Below, in pieces: positions 16,987-23,907 of a stretch of 61,929 bases of DNA. A program made the translations under genes and the position numbers. Under the pieces are notes generated by a model, which was not told the origin of the DNA, made no database searches, and worked only from the letters and a program-made list of their open reading frames with translations. The DNA comes from Clostridiales bacterium (GTDB taxonomy: Bacteria; Bacillota; Sulfobacillia; CADDZV01), in assembly GCA_902812875.1 (NCBI GenBank), contig CADDZV010000007.1:1-61929 (forward strand). The letters run 5' to 3'. How positions within the stretch are numbered: the stretch's first letter is position 1; each line of letters begins with the position of its first letter.

Positions 16987-18149
16987 ATCGGTACCTCCCT
17001 TTGCTGGCGCTTCTCGAACACAAGAGACTGGTATAAATGCAAGAGCTTCTCTGCCATCACCCGGGCAGAAAAAAGGTTGGCTTGTTGTCTGGCCGCCGCT
17101 CCCATGGCCGCGCGCCGGGACGGATTTGAAGCCAGCTCCAGCACCTCCGCCGCAAAGGTGCGGGGTGAGGGCGGTACGAGAAGTCCGCTGCGCCCGTCCA
17201 CGATGGTATCTTCCACGCCGGGGCCGTGGACGGCTACCACCGGCAGTCCGCTGGCCATCGCCTCCAGCACCACGAGGCCTTGCGTTTCCGACGTGGAGGC
17301 AAAAACGAATACGTCGGCACCGGCGTAGCAATCTACCAATACTTTTTCTGTGACGGCCCCCAGGAATCGCACATGCCGGGCGAGTCCGAGCGTGGCGGCC
17401 TCGCGCTCCAGACGTATTCTATCTGGACCGGCCCCAGCGAGGATGAGATAAGAATTAGAACGGGCCCGCACCACGTGCTGCATGGCGTAGAGCAGAAAGT
17501 CGACATTTTTCTCCCGCCCCAGCCTGCCGCTGTACAAGAGAATGAGAGCGTCAGGCCCCAGACCCAGGTGTTCCCGTAGGTAGCGGGGATCACCGTGCTG
17601 GAACCGCAGGGGGTCGATGCCGGTCGGAATGACTTCGATCCGGGTAAAGATGCCTTGCTGTCGCAACTCTTCTCGCATGCGTTGGGAGGGTACTACCACG
17701 CTGTCGCATTGCTTGGCGAAGGTGGACACCCAGGCCAGCACGGCACGGCGGGACGGCTCCGCCGCCAGCGGCACGTAGTGGACGTACTGGTCGTAACGCG
17801 TGTGATAAGTGAAAACAAGTGGTACCTGCAGCCGGCGGGCCAGCCGGGCTCCCAGCCGCCCGAGCAGAAAGGGCGAGTGCACGTGTACTACGTCCAGAGC
17901 GAGTGCTCTGGCGGTGGCCAGCAGGCGTGGCGAAATGGGTATCGCCAGGGAAAACCCCGGATGCGTGGGAGACCGGATGGAACGGAAACGGAAGATGTTT
18001 CCCGTGCGCTGGACGTAGTGGGGGTAGGCGGGTGCGAAAATGTATACTTGGTGTCCCATCGCCTCAAACTCGCCGGCGAAGGTATCGATGGACCGCACTA
18101 CCCCACTCAGATAAGGCTTGTAGCTGTCGGTGAAAACGCCGATGTTCAT
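16983..18149 (-). CDS. Glycosyltransferase family 4 (diacylglycerol glucosyl/mannosyltransferase-like)
   Basis: A 388-aa GT-B fold transferase. The N-terminus MNIGVFTDSYKPYLSGVVRSI with the Gly-rich acceptor loop, the C-terminal LYSGRLGREKN, and the donor-site E-x7-E region (ASTSETQGLVVLEAMASGLPVVA) are GT4 hallmarks. Closest types known to me are 1,2-diacylglycerol 3-glucosyltransferases and PimB-like mannosyltransferases. The protein is probably peripheral to the inner membrane. Start ATG 18147-18149 has GGAGG seven bases upstream and overlaps the GT9 stop by four bases (ATGA). The acceptor is unknown. Confidence 0.9.
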   Translation of the reverse strand: MNIGVFTDSYKPYLSGVVRSIDTFAGEFEAMGHQVYIFAPAYPHYVQRTGNIFRFRSIRSPTHPGFSLAIPISPRLLATARALALDVVHVHSPFLLGRLGARLARRLQVPLVFTYHTRYDQYVHYVPLAAEPSRRAVLAWVSTFAKQCDSVVVPSQRMREELRQQGIFTRIEVIPTGIDPLRFQHGDPRYLREHLGLGPDALILLYSGRLGREKNVDFLLYAMQHVVRARSNSYLILAGAGPDRIRLEREAATLGLARHVRFLGAVTEKVLVDCYAGADVFVFASTSETQGLVVLEAMASGLPVVAVHGPGVEDTIVDGRSGLLVPPSPRTFAAEVLELASNPSRRAAMGAAARQQANLFSARVMAEKLLHLYQSLVFEKRQQREVPI

Positions 18150-19249
18150 GAGCTGGCCTCCAGGCGGCGGGTGGCGTGCCGTTCCAGCTGGGCCATCACT
18201 GCTCTTGTGACCGCGAGGGGCGTGATCGCACGCATGCATTCCCGCTGGCACCTGGGAGTAAGGCGGCCCAGATAGTGCGTGGGGCCGTCGAGCCAGTGCA
18301 GGCACGGGGAACACGCCATTGGATGGTGAATGACTGTGTCCTCGGGATTGAAGGGGGCAAAGTTCGCCGGGTCAGATGGTCCGAACAGGGCGACGGTCGG
18401 CGTGCCTACTGCGGACGCCACATGCAGGGGGGCAGAGTCGTTGCCCACAAACACATCGCATTTGGCAATGAGGGCGGCCGTCTCTTTCAGCGAAAGCCGG
18501 CCGGTGGCGTCGAGCGGTTGGCGGCGCATCAGCGCCATGATCTCGCGCGCCAAGGAGCGGTCTTCACGGCCGCCGACCAGGACGACGGCAATGCCGCTTG
18601 CCAAAAGGGCATCAGCGGCCGCCGCAAAGCCCTCCACCGGCCACCGTTTCATCTGATGATGTTGGCCCCCGGGGTGCATGGCTACCACCGCTGTCCGGCC
18701 GGCGTCCACCTGGGCCAAAAAGCGCTCGGCCGCCTCCACGTCCGCCTGCGAAGGGAAAATCTCCATATGCCGGCCCCGCGGCTGGACGCCGACCGCCCGC
18801 ACCACGTCGAGGCAGTAATCGATGGCGTGCTGGTCACGCCGGTCCGGCACGTTGCGATAGTAAGCCCAGCCAAGCGTCTGGGACACGAAACCTACCCGGA
18901 AAGCCCGCGGAAAGGTCACTGCAAGATAAGAGCCGAGGTGCGACAACCCTACGACCAGGTCAAAACCTTCCTCTTGAAGCTGGATCAGGTGCCGTTGCAA
19001 ACCGGCGGTTCCCTTGGCCCTGAGAAGCCTATCCACGTGAGGGTTGCCGTCCATGACGGCCGCGTTCGAGGTCCAACACAAATCGACGATTTCGGCCGCC
19101 GGGAATCCGGCCCGCAAGGCCCGGACTGCCGGGGTGCCGAACAGCGTGTCCCCGATCGGGCATAGCTGGAGAACCAGGATCTTGCGGATGTCGGCTGTGT
19201 TCCTGAGGCTAGGATTTCTCCCCCACCGCCGCGTCCCCAATGTAGGCAT
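18146..19249 (-). CDS. Glycosyltransferase family 9 (heptosyltransferase-like)
   Basis: A 367-aa GT-B transferase of the ADP-heptose:LPS heptosyltransferase family. The N-terminal ILVLQLCPIGDTLFGTPAVRAL, the donor-site VAMHPGGQHHQMKRWP and GNDSAPLHVASAVGTPTVALFGPSDP, and the C-terminal Cys cluster (CSPCLHW ... CQRECMRAITP) are the family pattern. I use ATG 19247-19249, with GGAGG seven bases upstream; GTG 19253-19255 overlaps the previous stop but is only one base from that site. Together with HldA and HldC it suggests a heptose-containing glycan. GT9 enzymes also occur in monoderm cells, so a lipopolysaccharide is not proven. Confidence 0.9.
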   Translation of the reverse strand: MPTLGTRRWGRNPSLRNTADIRKILVLQLCPIGDTLFGTPAVRALRAGFPAAEIVDLCWTSNAAVMDGNPHVDRLLRAKGTAGLQRHLIQLQEEGFDLVVGLSHLGSYLAVTFPRAFRVGFVSQTLGWAYYRNVPDRRDQHAIDYCLDVVRAVGVQPRGRHMEIFPSQADVEAAERFLAQVDAGRTAVVAMHPGGQHHQMKRWPVEGFAAAADALLASGIAVVLVGGREDRSLAREIMALMRRQPLDATGRLSLKETAALIAKCDVFVGNDSAPLHVASAVGTPTVALFGPSDPANFAPFNPEDTVIHHPMACSPCLHWLDGPTHYLGRLTPRCQRECMRAITPLAVTRAVMAQLERHATRRLEASS

Positions 19250-19251
19250 AG

Positions 19252-20277
19252 TCACGCCTCCGCGATGGAAGCCGCAATTTCAGGGACTGGCAACCGCACT
19301 CCGGGACCCACGATTTCGAACTGGACACGGCCGCCCACTGGCACCACGGTGTCCGCCAGCAGGACGGCGTTCCGTACCTGGCTTTGATGGTGCAAGACGC
19401 TGCCAGGGCCCACTACCGCGAGCGGGCCGACGGTAGCCCCGGCATGCACCACCGCTCCCCGCCCCACCAGGCAGGGGGCCCGCAGGTGGGCGCCGGGCTC
19501 TACAACTGCCTCTTCCTCTAAATATATACCAGGGGCTACTTCATTCCCCGGGACCGGCAACCCGGCACGTCCGCTGATGAGATCGAAATTGGCCTGCAGA
19601 TACTGGGCCGGCACCCCCATGTCGAGCCAGTAACCGTCGAGAGCCACCGCGTAGACTGGGTACCCTTGAATAACCAGCTGCGGGAAAAGATCGCGTCCGA
19701 AATCGAAAGCCTGCCCGTCTGGAATAAGGCCGAATATGTCAGCCGACAGCATGTAAATGCCCGTGTTCACAAGGCCAGGCTTCCCTGCCGACCGCGGGTC
19801 TTTTTCATGGAACGCAAGCACCCGCCCGTCATCGTTCGTCTCGACCGTGCCGTACCGGCCACAATCGTCCACCGGGCTTAGCACCATGGTGGCCAAGGCG
19901 TGATGCTGGCGGTGGTAGCCCACCACTTCTGCAAACGGCACGTTTACTACACAGTCGCCACTGATCACCAGGAACTCCCGTTCACCGTCAAGATAGCACC
20001 GCGCAAGCTTGAGCCCGCCGGCAGTGCCCAGTGGAGGGTCTTCAATGGAAAACTGGCAATGTACCCCAAATTGCTGACCGTCCCCTAGATAAGACACTAT
20101 GGCCCCGGCACCAAACCCTGCTGTGATGACAATCTCCGTAAGGTTGGCCTTTGCAAGCCCACTAATTGCCCATGATATGGTAGGGCGATTGGCGATGGGG
20201 AGCAAAGGTTTGGGAGTTTTCTGGGTCAGGGGGAAAAGTCTCGTGCCGAGACCGCCGGCCATAATGACAGCCTTCAC
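19252..20277 (-). CDS. Sugar-1-phosphate nucleotidyltransferase with left-handed beta-helix tail
   Basis: A 341-aa NTP-transferase resembling mannose-1-phosphate guanylyltransferase or HddC. MKAVIMAGGLGTRLFPLT is the nucleotide-binding signature (GGxGTRL), TPKPLLPIANRP carries the catalytic Lys, and EDPPLGTAGGLKLA is the sugar-binding loop. From about residue 250 hexapeptide-like repeats (YLEEEAVVEPGAHL, GRGAVVHAGATVGP) form a left-handed beta-helix. The start is GTG with AAGGAG upstream. It heads the glycosyltransferase series and should supply an activated hexose or heptose. Confidence 0.9.
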   Translation of the reverse strand: MKAVIMAGGLGTRLFPLTQKTPKPLLPIANRPTISWAISGLAKANLTEIVITAGFGAGAIVSYLGDGQQFGVHCQFSIEDPPLGTAGGLKLARCYLDGEREFLVISGDCVVNVPFAEVVGYHRQHHALATMVLSPVDDCGRYGTVETNDDGRVLAFHEKDPRSAGKPGLVNTGIYMLSADIFGLIPDGQAFDFGRDLFPQLVIQGYPVYAVALDGYWLDMGVPAQYLQANFDLISGRAGLPVPGNEVAPGIYLEEEAVVEPGAHLRAPCLVGRGAVVHAGATVGPLAVVGPGSVLHHQSQVRNAVLLADTVVPVGGRVQFEIVGPGVRLPVPEIAASIAEA

Positions 20278-20356
20278 AAGATGCCACTCCTTCCGGTATC
20301 AGAGACAGACTGTCCACCAGGGAGTGGACCTCACGAGGTGCTTGAGGCCTTCGCTA

Positions 20357-20746
20357 TTATTCTTCGCCGGGGCGCTCTATCCTGCCGGTCCGGCGGGGTG
20401 ACCCCCGCGGCCACACCGGCAGCGAGAGGTAGCGGCGGTTGGCTACGCAATAGAGGGCGGCGCCAGAAGCGATCAGCACAGCACTGTCGAGTATGCGACG
20501 CCAGCGCTCACCGCGAGCCCGCGCATAGGCCTGCGAAACCATGAATTCAAACTGGGAAGCCAAGTCGGGGGCATTCGGGCCGCTTTGCAACAGGGCTGGG
20601 TCGGTAGGTGGCAGCATATACGGCGGCGGGGCGGCCCTGAAAACAAGCTCCAGGGCCGATTGGAGAAACACGACGCTCCCCCAGGTCACCAAAAGGAGCC
20701 CGACCAACCCTGCGAGGAAATAGACGGTGCGTTCGTGATCAGGCAT
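20357..20746 (-). CDS. Small membrane protein of unknown function
   Basis: A predicted 129-aa protein with two hydrophobic segments (VYFLAGLVGLLLVTWGSVVFL near the N-terminus and ILDSAVLIASGAALYCVA near residue 100) separated by a loop of about 50 residues, Pro-rich at first (APPPYMLPPTDP), and a basic C-terminus. Start ATG 20744-20746 has GGGAGG eight bases upstream; a longer frame lacks a site. It lies 79 bp upstream of the nucleotidyltransferase and may be the first gene of the glycan operon. I do not recognise the family. Confidence 0.65.
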   Translation of the reverse strand: MPDHERTVYFLAGLVGLLLVTWGSVVFLQSALELVFRAAPPPYMLPPTDPALLQSGPNAPDLASQFEFMVSQAYARARGERWRRILDSAVLIASGAALYCVANRRYLSLPVWPRGSPRRTGRIERPGEE

Positions 20747-20803
20747 TGGGCAATCCTCCCGTGCATTCATAATCCCCGTTTGTGGCCCAAATGTTGCAGG
20801 AGG

Positions 20804-20846
20804 TTTTGCGTGTTCTCCGAAATTGTTTAACGCAAAAAAGGGGGGG
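20804..20846 (+). promoter_or_regulatory. Inverted repeat in the acuB leader
   Basis: TTTTGCGT and ACGCAAAA form a perfect 8-bp inverted repeat about 18 bases apart, immediately before the acuB ribosome-binding G-run. It may be an operator or an mRNA hairpin controlling acuB. I found no clear sigma-A promoter. Confidence 0.35.
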
Positions 20847-20853
20847 TCGCAGC

Positions 20854-21492
20854 ATGTTTGTACGTGACGCCATGGCATCACATCCGCTAACCATCACGGA
20901 CTCGACCACGCTTGGGGACGCGCTGGCAATGATGGACGCGCACGACCTGGAAGGGCTATCGGTCGTCCGCGATGGCGAGCTCGTCGGCGTTGTCACGGTG
21001 TGGGACATTCTCCACGCCGGACTGGACGCCCACACGACGCCGCGCGAGTTTCTCAGCCAGACGACAGTCGAAAAAGTAATGAGCAAAAACGTTTACACGG
21101 TCCGGCAGGACGACCCCATTGAGCAGGCTGCTTACGTCATGTCTCAAAAAGAAGTCGATGTGTTGCCGGTCCTCGACAAATCCGACAACGTGGTGGGAGT
21201 GATCAGCGAACCCGCCATGCTCAGGACCTTCACCCACATGCTCGGGCTGCGGGAACCGGGCACCCGCATCACACTAGAAGTCGACGACCGCGTAGGCCAA
21301 GTGGCAGCAATCACAGGCATTGTGCGCGATCACGGCGTTAGCATTGCCAGTGTTTCGACGTACAAAGAAACCGAGGGACGCTACTATATCGTCGTGCGCA
21401 TTCGGTCCACCGAGCCCAAGGCCGTTGTGGACGCCCTTTGGCAGGCAGGTTACAAAGTAGTGCACATCTCGCAAGTGTGGGAGGAAACCTAA
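20854..21492 (+). CDS. acuB: AcuB-like CBS-CBS-ACT protein
   Basis: A 212-aa cytoplasmic regulator. Two CBS domains (about 1-55 and 70-125; MFVRDAMASHPLTITDSTTLGDAL and VEKVMSKNVYTVRQDDPIEQAAYVM) precede an ACT domain (about 138-212, RITLEVDDRVGQVAAITGIVRDHGVSIASVS). Length and order match Bacillus AcuB, encoded with the deacetylase AcuC and the acetyltransferase AcuA, neither of which is here. It probably senses adenine nucleotides. ATG is preceded by a G-run at six bases. The upstream sequence has an 8-bp inverted repeat (TTTTGCGT/ACGCAAAA). Its TAA overlaps the TAG of the convergent gene. Confidence 0.85.
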   Translation: MFVRDAMASHPLTITDSTTLGDALAMMDAHDLEGLSVVRDGELVGVVTVWDILHAGLDAHTTPREFLSQTTVEKVMSKNVYTVRQDDPIEQAAYVMSQKEVDVLPVLDKSDNVVGVISEPAMLRTFTHMLGLREPGTRITLEVDDRVGQVAAITGIVRDHGVSIASVSTYKETEGRYYIVVRIRSTEPKAVVDALWQAGYKVVHISQVWEET

Positions 21493-22121
21493 CCGCCAAA
21501 AAGTCGACGCCAAAAGCCGCGGTGCCGGTCACGCCGCGATTGTGATGCTGCCAGCTCGTACCGCAGGTGCTGGATCTCCATCTGGGTGCGCATGATCAAA
21601 GTTACCAGGCGGTCCCTGTCTTCGGTGCGCCGCTCTTCCGACTTCGCAAGTTTGGTGTTCAGTTCCTGCAGTTTTTCCTGCAAGGCCTGCAGCTGGTCTG
21701 GTGACAAGGGCGCGACGCTGCCGGCACTCGCGGCGGCAATTTCCATTTCGGCAGGGGCCTGGCCGGTGTAGCGCGACAGGGCTGCGGGCTCCGGTGAGGC
21801 GGTTTTCTGCTCTCCGCTAGCCGTTCCCGTCACCAGCAGCTGCCGGACTTCTTCGGGCGGGTGGCCTTCGTTCCGCCATTTCAGGATTTGTGCCAGCAGC
21901 GTGAGGCTCTTCTCGGTCACGCCGATTACCGGCCCACCCGTATTCGGCTCGATCAAATCCCTGAATTGCGTGTAGATCTGCCGGAACGTGTGCGGGGCGA
22001 TACCGAGGCGCGTAATGGCCTCTTGGAAACTCATCAGTCTGCCCAGGGCATGCTGTGAAGTAATCGTGTCTTCGGCATCGCGGTTGGAAGACACCTCATA
22101 CTCCTGACCTGCGTCGTCCAT
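21489..22121 (-). CDS. MerR-type HTH / coiled-coil protein, RacA-like
   Basis: A predicted 210-aa protein in three parts: a MerR-like helix-turn-helix with wing (about 30-105, FQEAITRLGIAPHTFRQIYTQF then VIGVTEKSLTLLAQILKWRNEG), an Ala/Pro/Ser-rich linker, and a coiled coil (about 140-190, LQALQEKLQELNTKLAKSEERR) ending in a basic, aromatic tail (RRDRHRGFWRRLFGG). This plan resembles Bacillus RacA, which anchors the chromosome at the cell pole in sporulation; phage and plasmid MerR-like proteins can share it. ATG 22119-22121 is used; GGAGGG lies 13 bases upstream, rather far. Convergent with acuB, stop codons overlapping. Function is inference. Confidence 0.7.
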   Translation of the reverse strand: MDDAGQEYEVSSNRDAEDTITSQHALGRLMSFQEAITRLGIAPHTFRQIYTQFRDLIEPNTGGPVIGVTEKSLTLLAQILKWRNEGHPPEEVRQLLVTGTASGEQKTASPEPAALSRYTGQAPAEMEIAAASAGSVAPLSPDQLQALQEKLQELNTKLAKSEERRTEDRDRLVTLIMRTQMEIQHLRYELAASQSRRDRHRGFWRRLFGG

Positions 22122-22141
22122 ACCCAGCGTGAATCCCTCCC

Positions 22142-23167
22142 CTATGTCGCTGTGCTCCCTTTCGCGCCCGTGCTGGTAGACTCCTCCCATATGGCGACGG
22201 AGTAATGCTGGCCGCCTACGTTAACCCGCCAAAACCGTGGCGACCGGTCGCCTGTTTTTCCCAGCGGCACCGGTACGAACATGATACGGTCCTGCGGAGC
22301 GATCCGTCCCAACTTCGGCAGGTCGTCGTTGACGACGACCCCGATGACGGGGTAGCCGCCGGTTGTCTGGTGGTCGGGCAAAAGCAGGATAGGATTCCCT
22401 TCGTGGGGCACCTGCAGAGTGCCGGTGGTGACGCCAGCAGATGGTATCCCCTTCACGGCCGGTACGATGCGTGTGCCCGACAGCCGAATGCCGGTACGGT
22501 CGCTGTCCGGCGCTGCAGTGTAGATGGAGTTGACAAATCGCTGCCGGGTGGCACGATCGAACATCCGGACGTCCGGACCCCAGAGAAATCGTAAGATCCA
22601 TGGTTCACCCGGAGGAGGAGCAAAATCAGCCGGCACCGCCAGCCCCGGCCGCCTTCCGGCCGCGGCAAGGTCACGTTCACCGGCGGGAGGGGCGGAGAGC
22701 GTGTCACCGGCCTGCAGGGCCCGTCCCCCCAGGCCGCCGAGGGAAGCGGGCAGGTAGGTGCCCCTGCCCCCTAAAACGCGTGGCGATTCGAAGCCGCCGA
22801 GGACGGCTATATAGGCGCGCATGCTGCGCCAGGGGCTCGGCACCGGGACGCCTGGACCTTTGATCACATCGCCCGGCCGCAAAAGGCGGGGAACGAAAGG
22901 GGCAAGCGACTGTCCCCCGGCGACGACCACCGGACCGGGGCTTACTGCTATCACGGTGGGCGCCACTACCGCCAGCGCTGGCGCGGCAAAAGTGATCTCG
23001 AGCACCGGCACACCAGGGTCGTTGCCCAAAGTCCGGTTGGCCAGCACGGCTGCCTCCGGATCGCAGGCCCCCCCGCGCGGGATACCAACCCGGGCGTAGC
23101 CCGGCCGTCCAAGATCCTGGATGGTGGTGAGCGGTCCCGGGGCCAAAACGCGAAAGACGACGGTCAT
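22142..23167 (-). CDS. pxpC: 5-oxoprolinase subunit C / KipA-type biotin-dependent carboxyltransferase-like protein
   Basis: A 341-aa PxpC/KipA family protein. FRVLAPGPLTTIQDLGRPGYARVGIPRGGACD is the conserved N-terminus and GIRLSGTRI with NPILLLPDHQTTGGYPVIGVV the conserved C-terminal part. With PxpB and PxpA it opens 5-oxoproline using ATP; in Bacillus, KipA and KipI also modulate the sporulation kinase KinA. ATG overlaps the pxpB stop (ATGA), with GGAGG upstream. No pxpA (LamB/YcsF) is present in the window. Metabolic versus regulatory role cannot be decided here. Confidence 0.92.
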   Translation of the reverse strand: MTVVFRVLAPGPLTTIQDLGRPGYARVGIPRGGACDPEAAVLANRTLGNDPGVPVLEITFAAPALAVVAPTVIAVSPGPVVVAGGQSLAPFVPRLLRPGDVIKGPGVPVPSPWRSMRAYIAVLGGFESPRVLGGRGTYLPASLGGLGGRALQAGDTLSAPPAGERDLAAAGRRPGLAVPADFAPPPGEPWILRFLWGPDVRMFDRATRQRFVNSIYTAAPDSDRTGIRLSGTRIVPAVKGIPSAGVTTGTLQVPHEGNPILLLPDHQTTGGYPVIGVVVNDDLPKLGRIAPQDRIMFVPVPLGKTGDRSPRFWRVNVGGQHYSVAIWEESTSTGAKGSTAT

Positions 23168-23907
23168 GGCATCGCCTCCACCATTACTCCCCCATCCGCC
23201 CGGGCGACCAAGGACCGGAACTCTTCCTCGTCCACCGGGCGGAAACGGACCTGGTCCCCGGGACTGAGGAGGGCCGGCGGTGTCCTGGCAGGGTCCCAGA
23301 TGCGGGCTGGCGTTCGCCCGATCAGGTGCCAGCCGCCGGGCGCGGCGAGGGGGTAAATGCCGCATTGTCCTGCGGCGATGGCCACGGAACCTGGGGGCAC
23401 CCGCAGCCGCGGTGTCGCCCGTCTGGGCAGGTCAATGGCGGCGGGCAGCGGCCCCATGTACGGAAACCCGGCCATGAACCCGAGAAAGTACACGGTGTAG
23501 ACAGTGCTGTAATGAAGCGAGACCACTGTTTTCTCGTCGAGGCCGCAAGCGGCCGCCACGGCTGGAAGGTCAGGTCCCGCTTCTATCCCGTACCACACCG
23601 GGAGCGTCCACAACCGGCTTGAGACCGCCGCAGATGCAAACGGGAGGGCCTGCAACGCCTGTAGGTGGCGCACCACGGCCGGGAAAGTTGCCACCTTGGC
23701 GTCGTAGTAAACGAGAAGCGATGCCATCCCTGGCACCGCTTCCACATATCCATTAAACCCGTGTTCCTGCAACTGGCGGTCGAGGCGATGGACAGCGGCA
23801 TTCAAATCCCCGGTGCCGGAAAAGCTTACCAAAACCGCCTGCTCTCCCGCTGCGTAGTACCGTACCGTTGCCCGCTCCGGCCCTGGTTTTTTCAGATCCT
23901 CTTTCAG
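23164..23907 (-). CDS. pxpB: 5-oxoprolinase subunit B / KipI-type protein, probable CTG start
   Basis: A 247-aa PxpB/KipI family protein (cyclophilin-like fold). LHYSTVYTVYFLGFMAGFPYMGPLP and RLRVPPGSVAIAAGQCGIYPLAAPGGWHLIGRT are the family core. The usual N-terminus of the family (RYYxAGxQAxLVxF) is encoded upstream of the first TTG (23832), which would delete it. In frame before that TTG there is no ATG or GTG; CTG 23905-23907 overlaps the TldE-like TGA as CTGA with GGGGTGA seven bases upstream, so I use it. Coupled to pxpC by ATGA. Confidence 0.87.
   Translation of the reverse strand: MKEDLKKPGPERATVRYYAAGEQAVLVSFSGTGDLNAAVHRLDRQLQEHGFNGYVEAVPGMASLLVYYDAKVATFPAVVRHLQALQALPFASAAVSSRLWTLPVWYGIEAGPDLPAVAAACGLDEKTVVSLHYSTVYTVYFLGFMAGFPYMGPLPAAIDLPRRATPRLRVPPGSVAIAAGQCGIYPLAAPGGWHLIGRTPARIWDPARTPPALLSPGDQVRFRPVDEEEFRSLVARADGGVMVEAMP

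Noticed and set aside
20290-20345. Hairpins (ACCTCGTGAGGT and GTCCAC/GTGGAC) between the small membrane-protein gene and the nucleotidyltransferase
   Set aside because: No T-run on either strand and no conserved pattern, so not called as a terminator or regulatory RNA.
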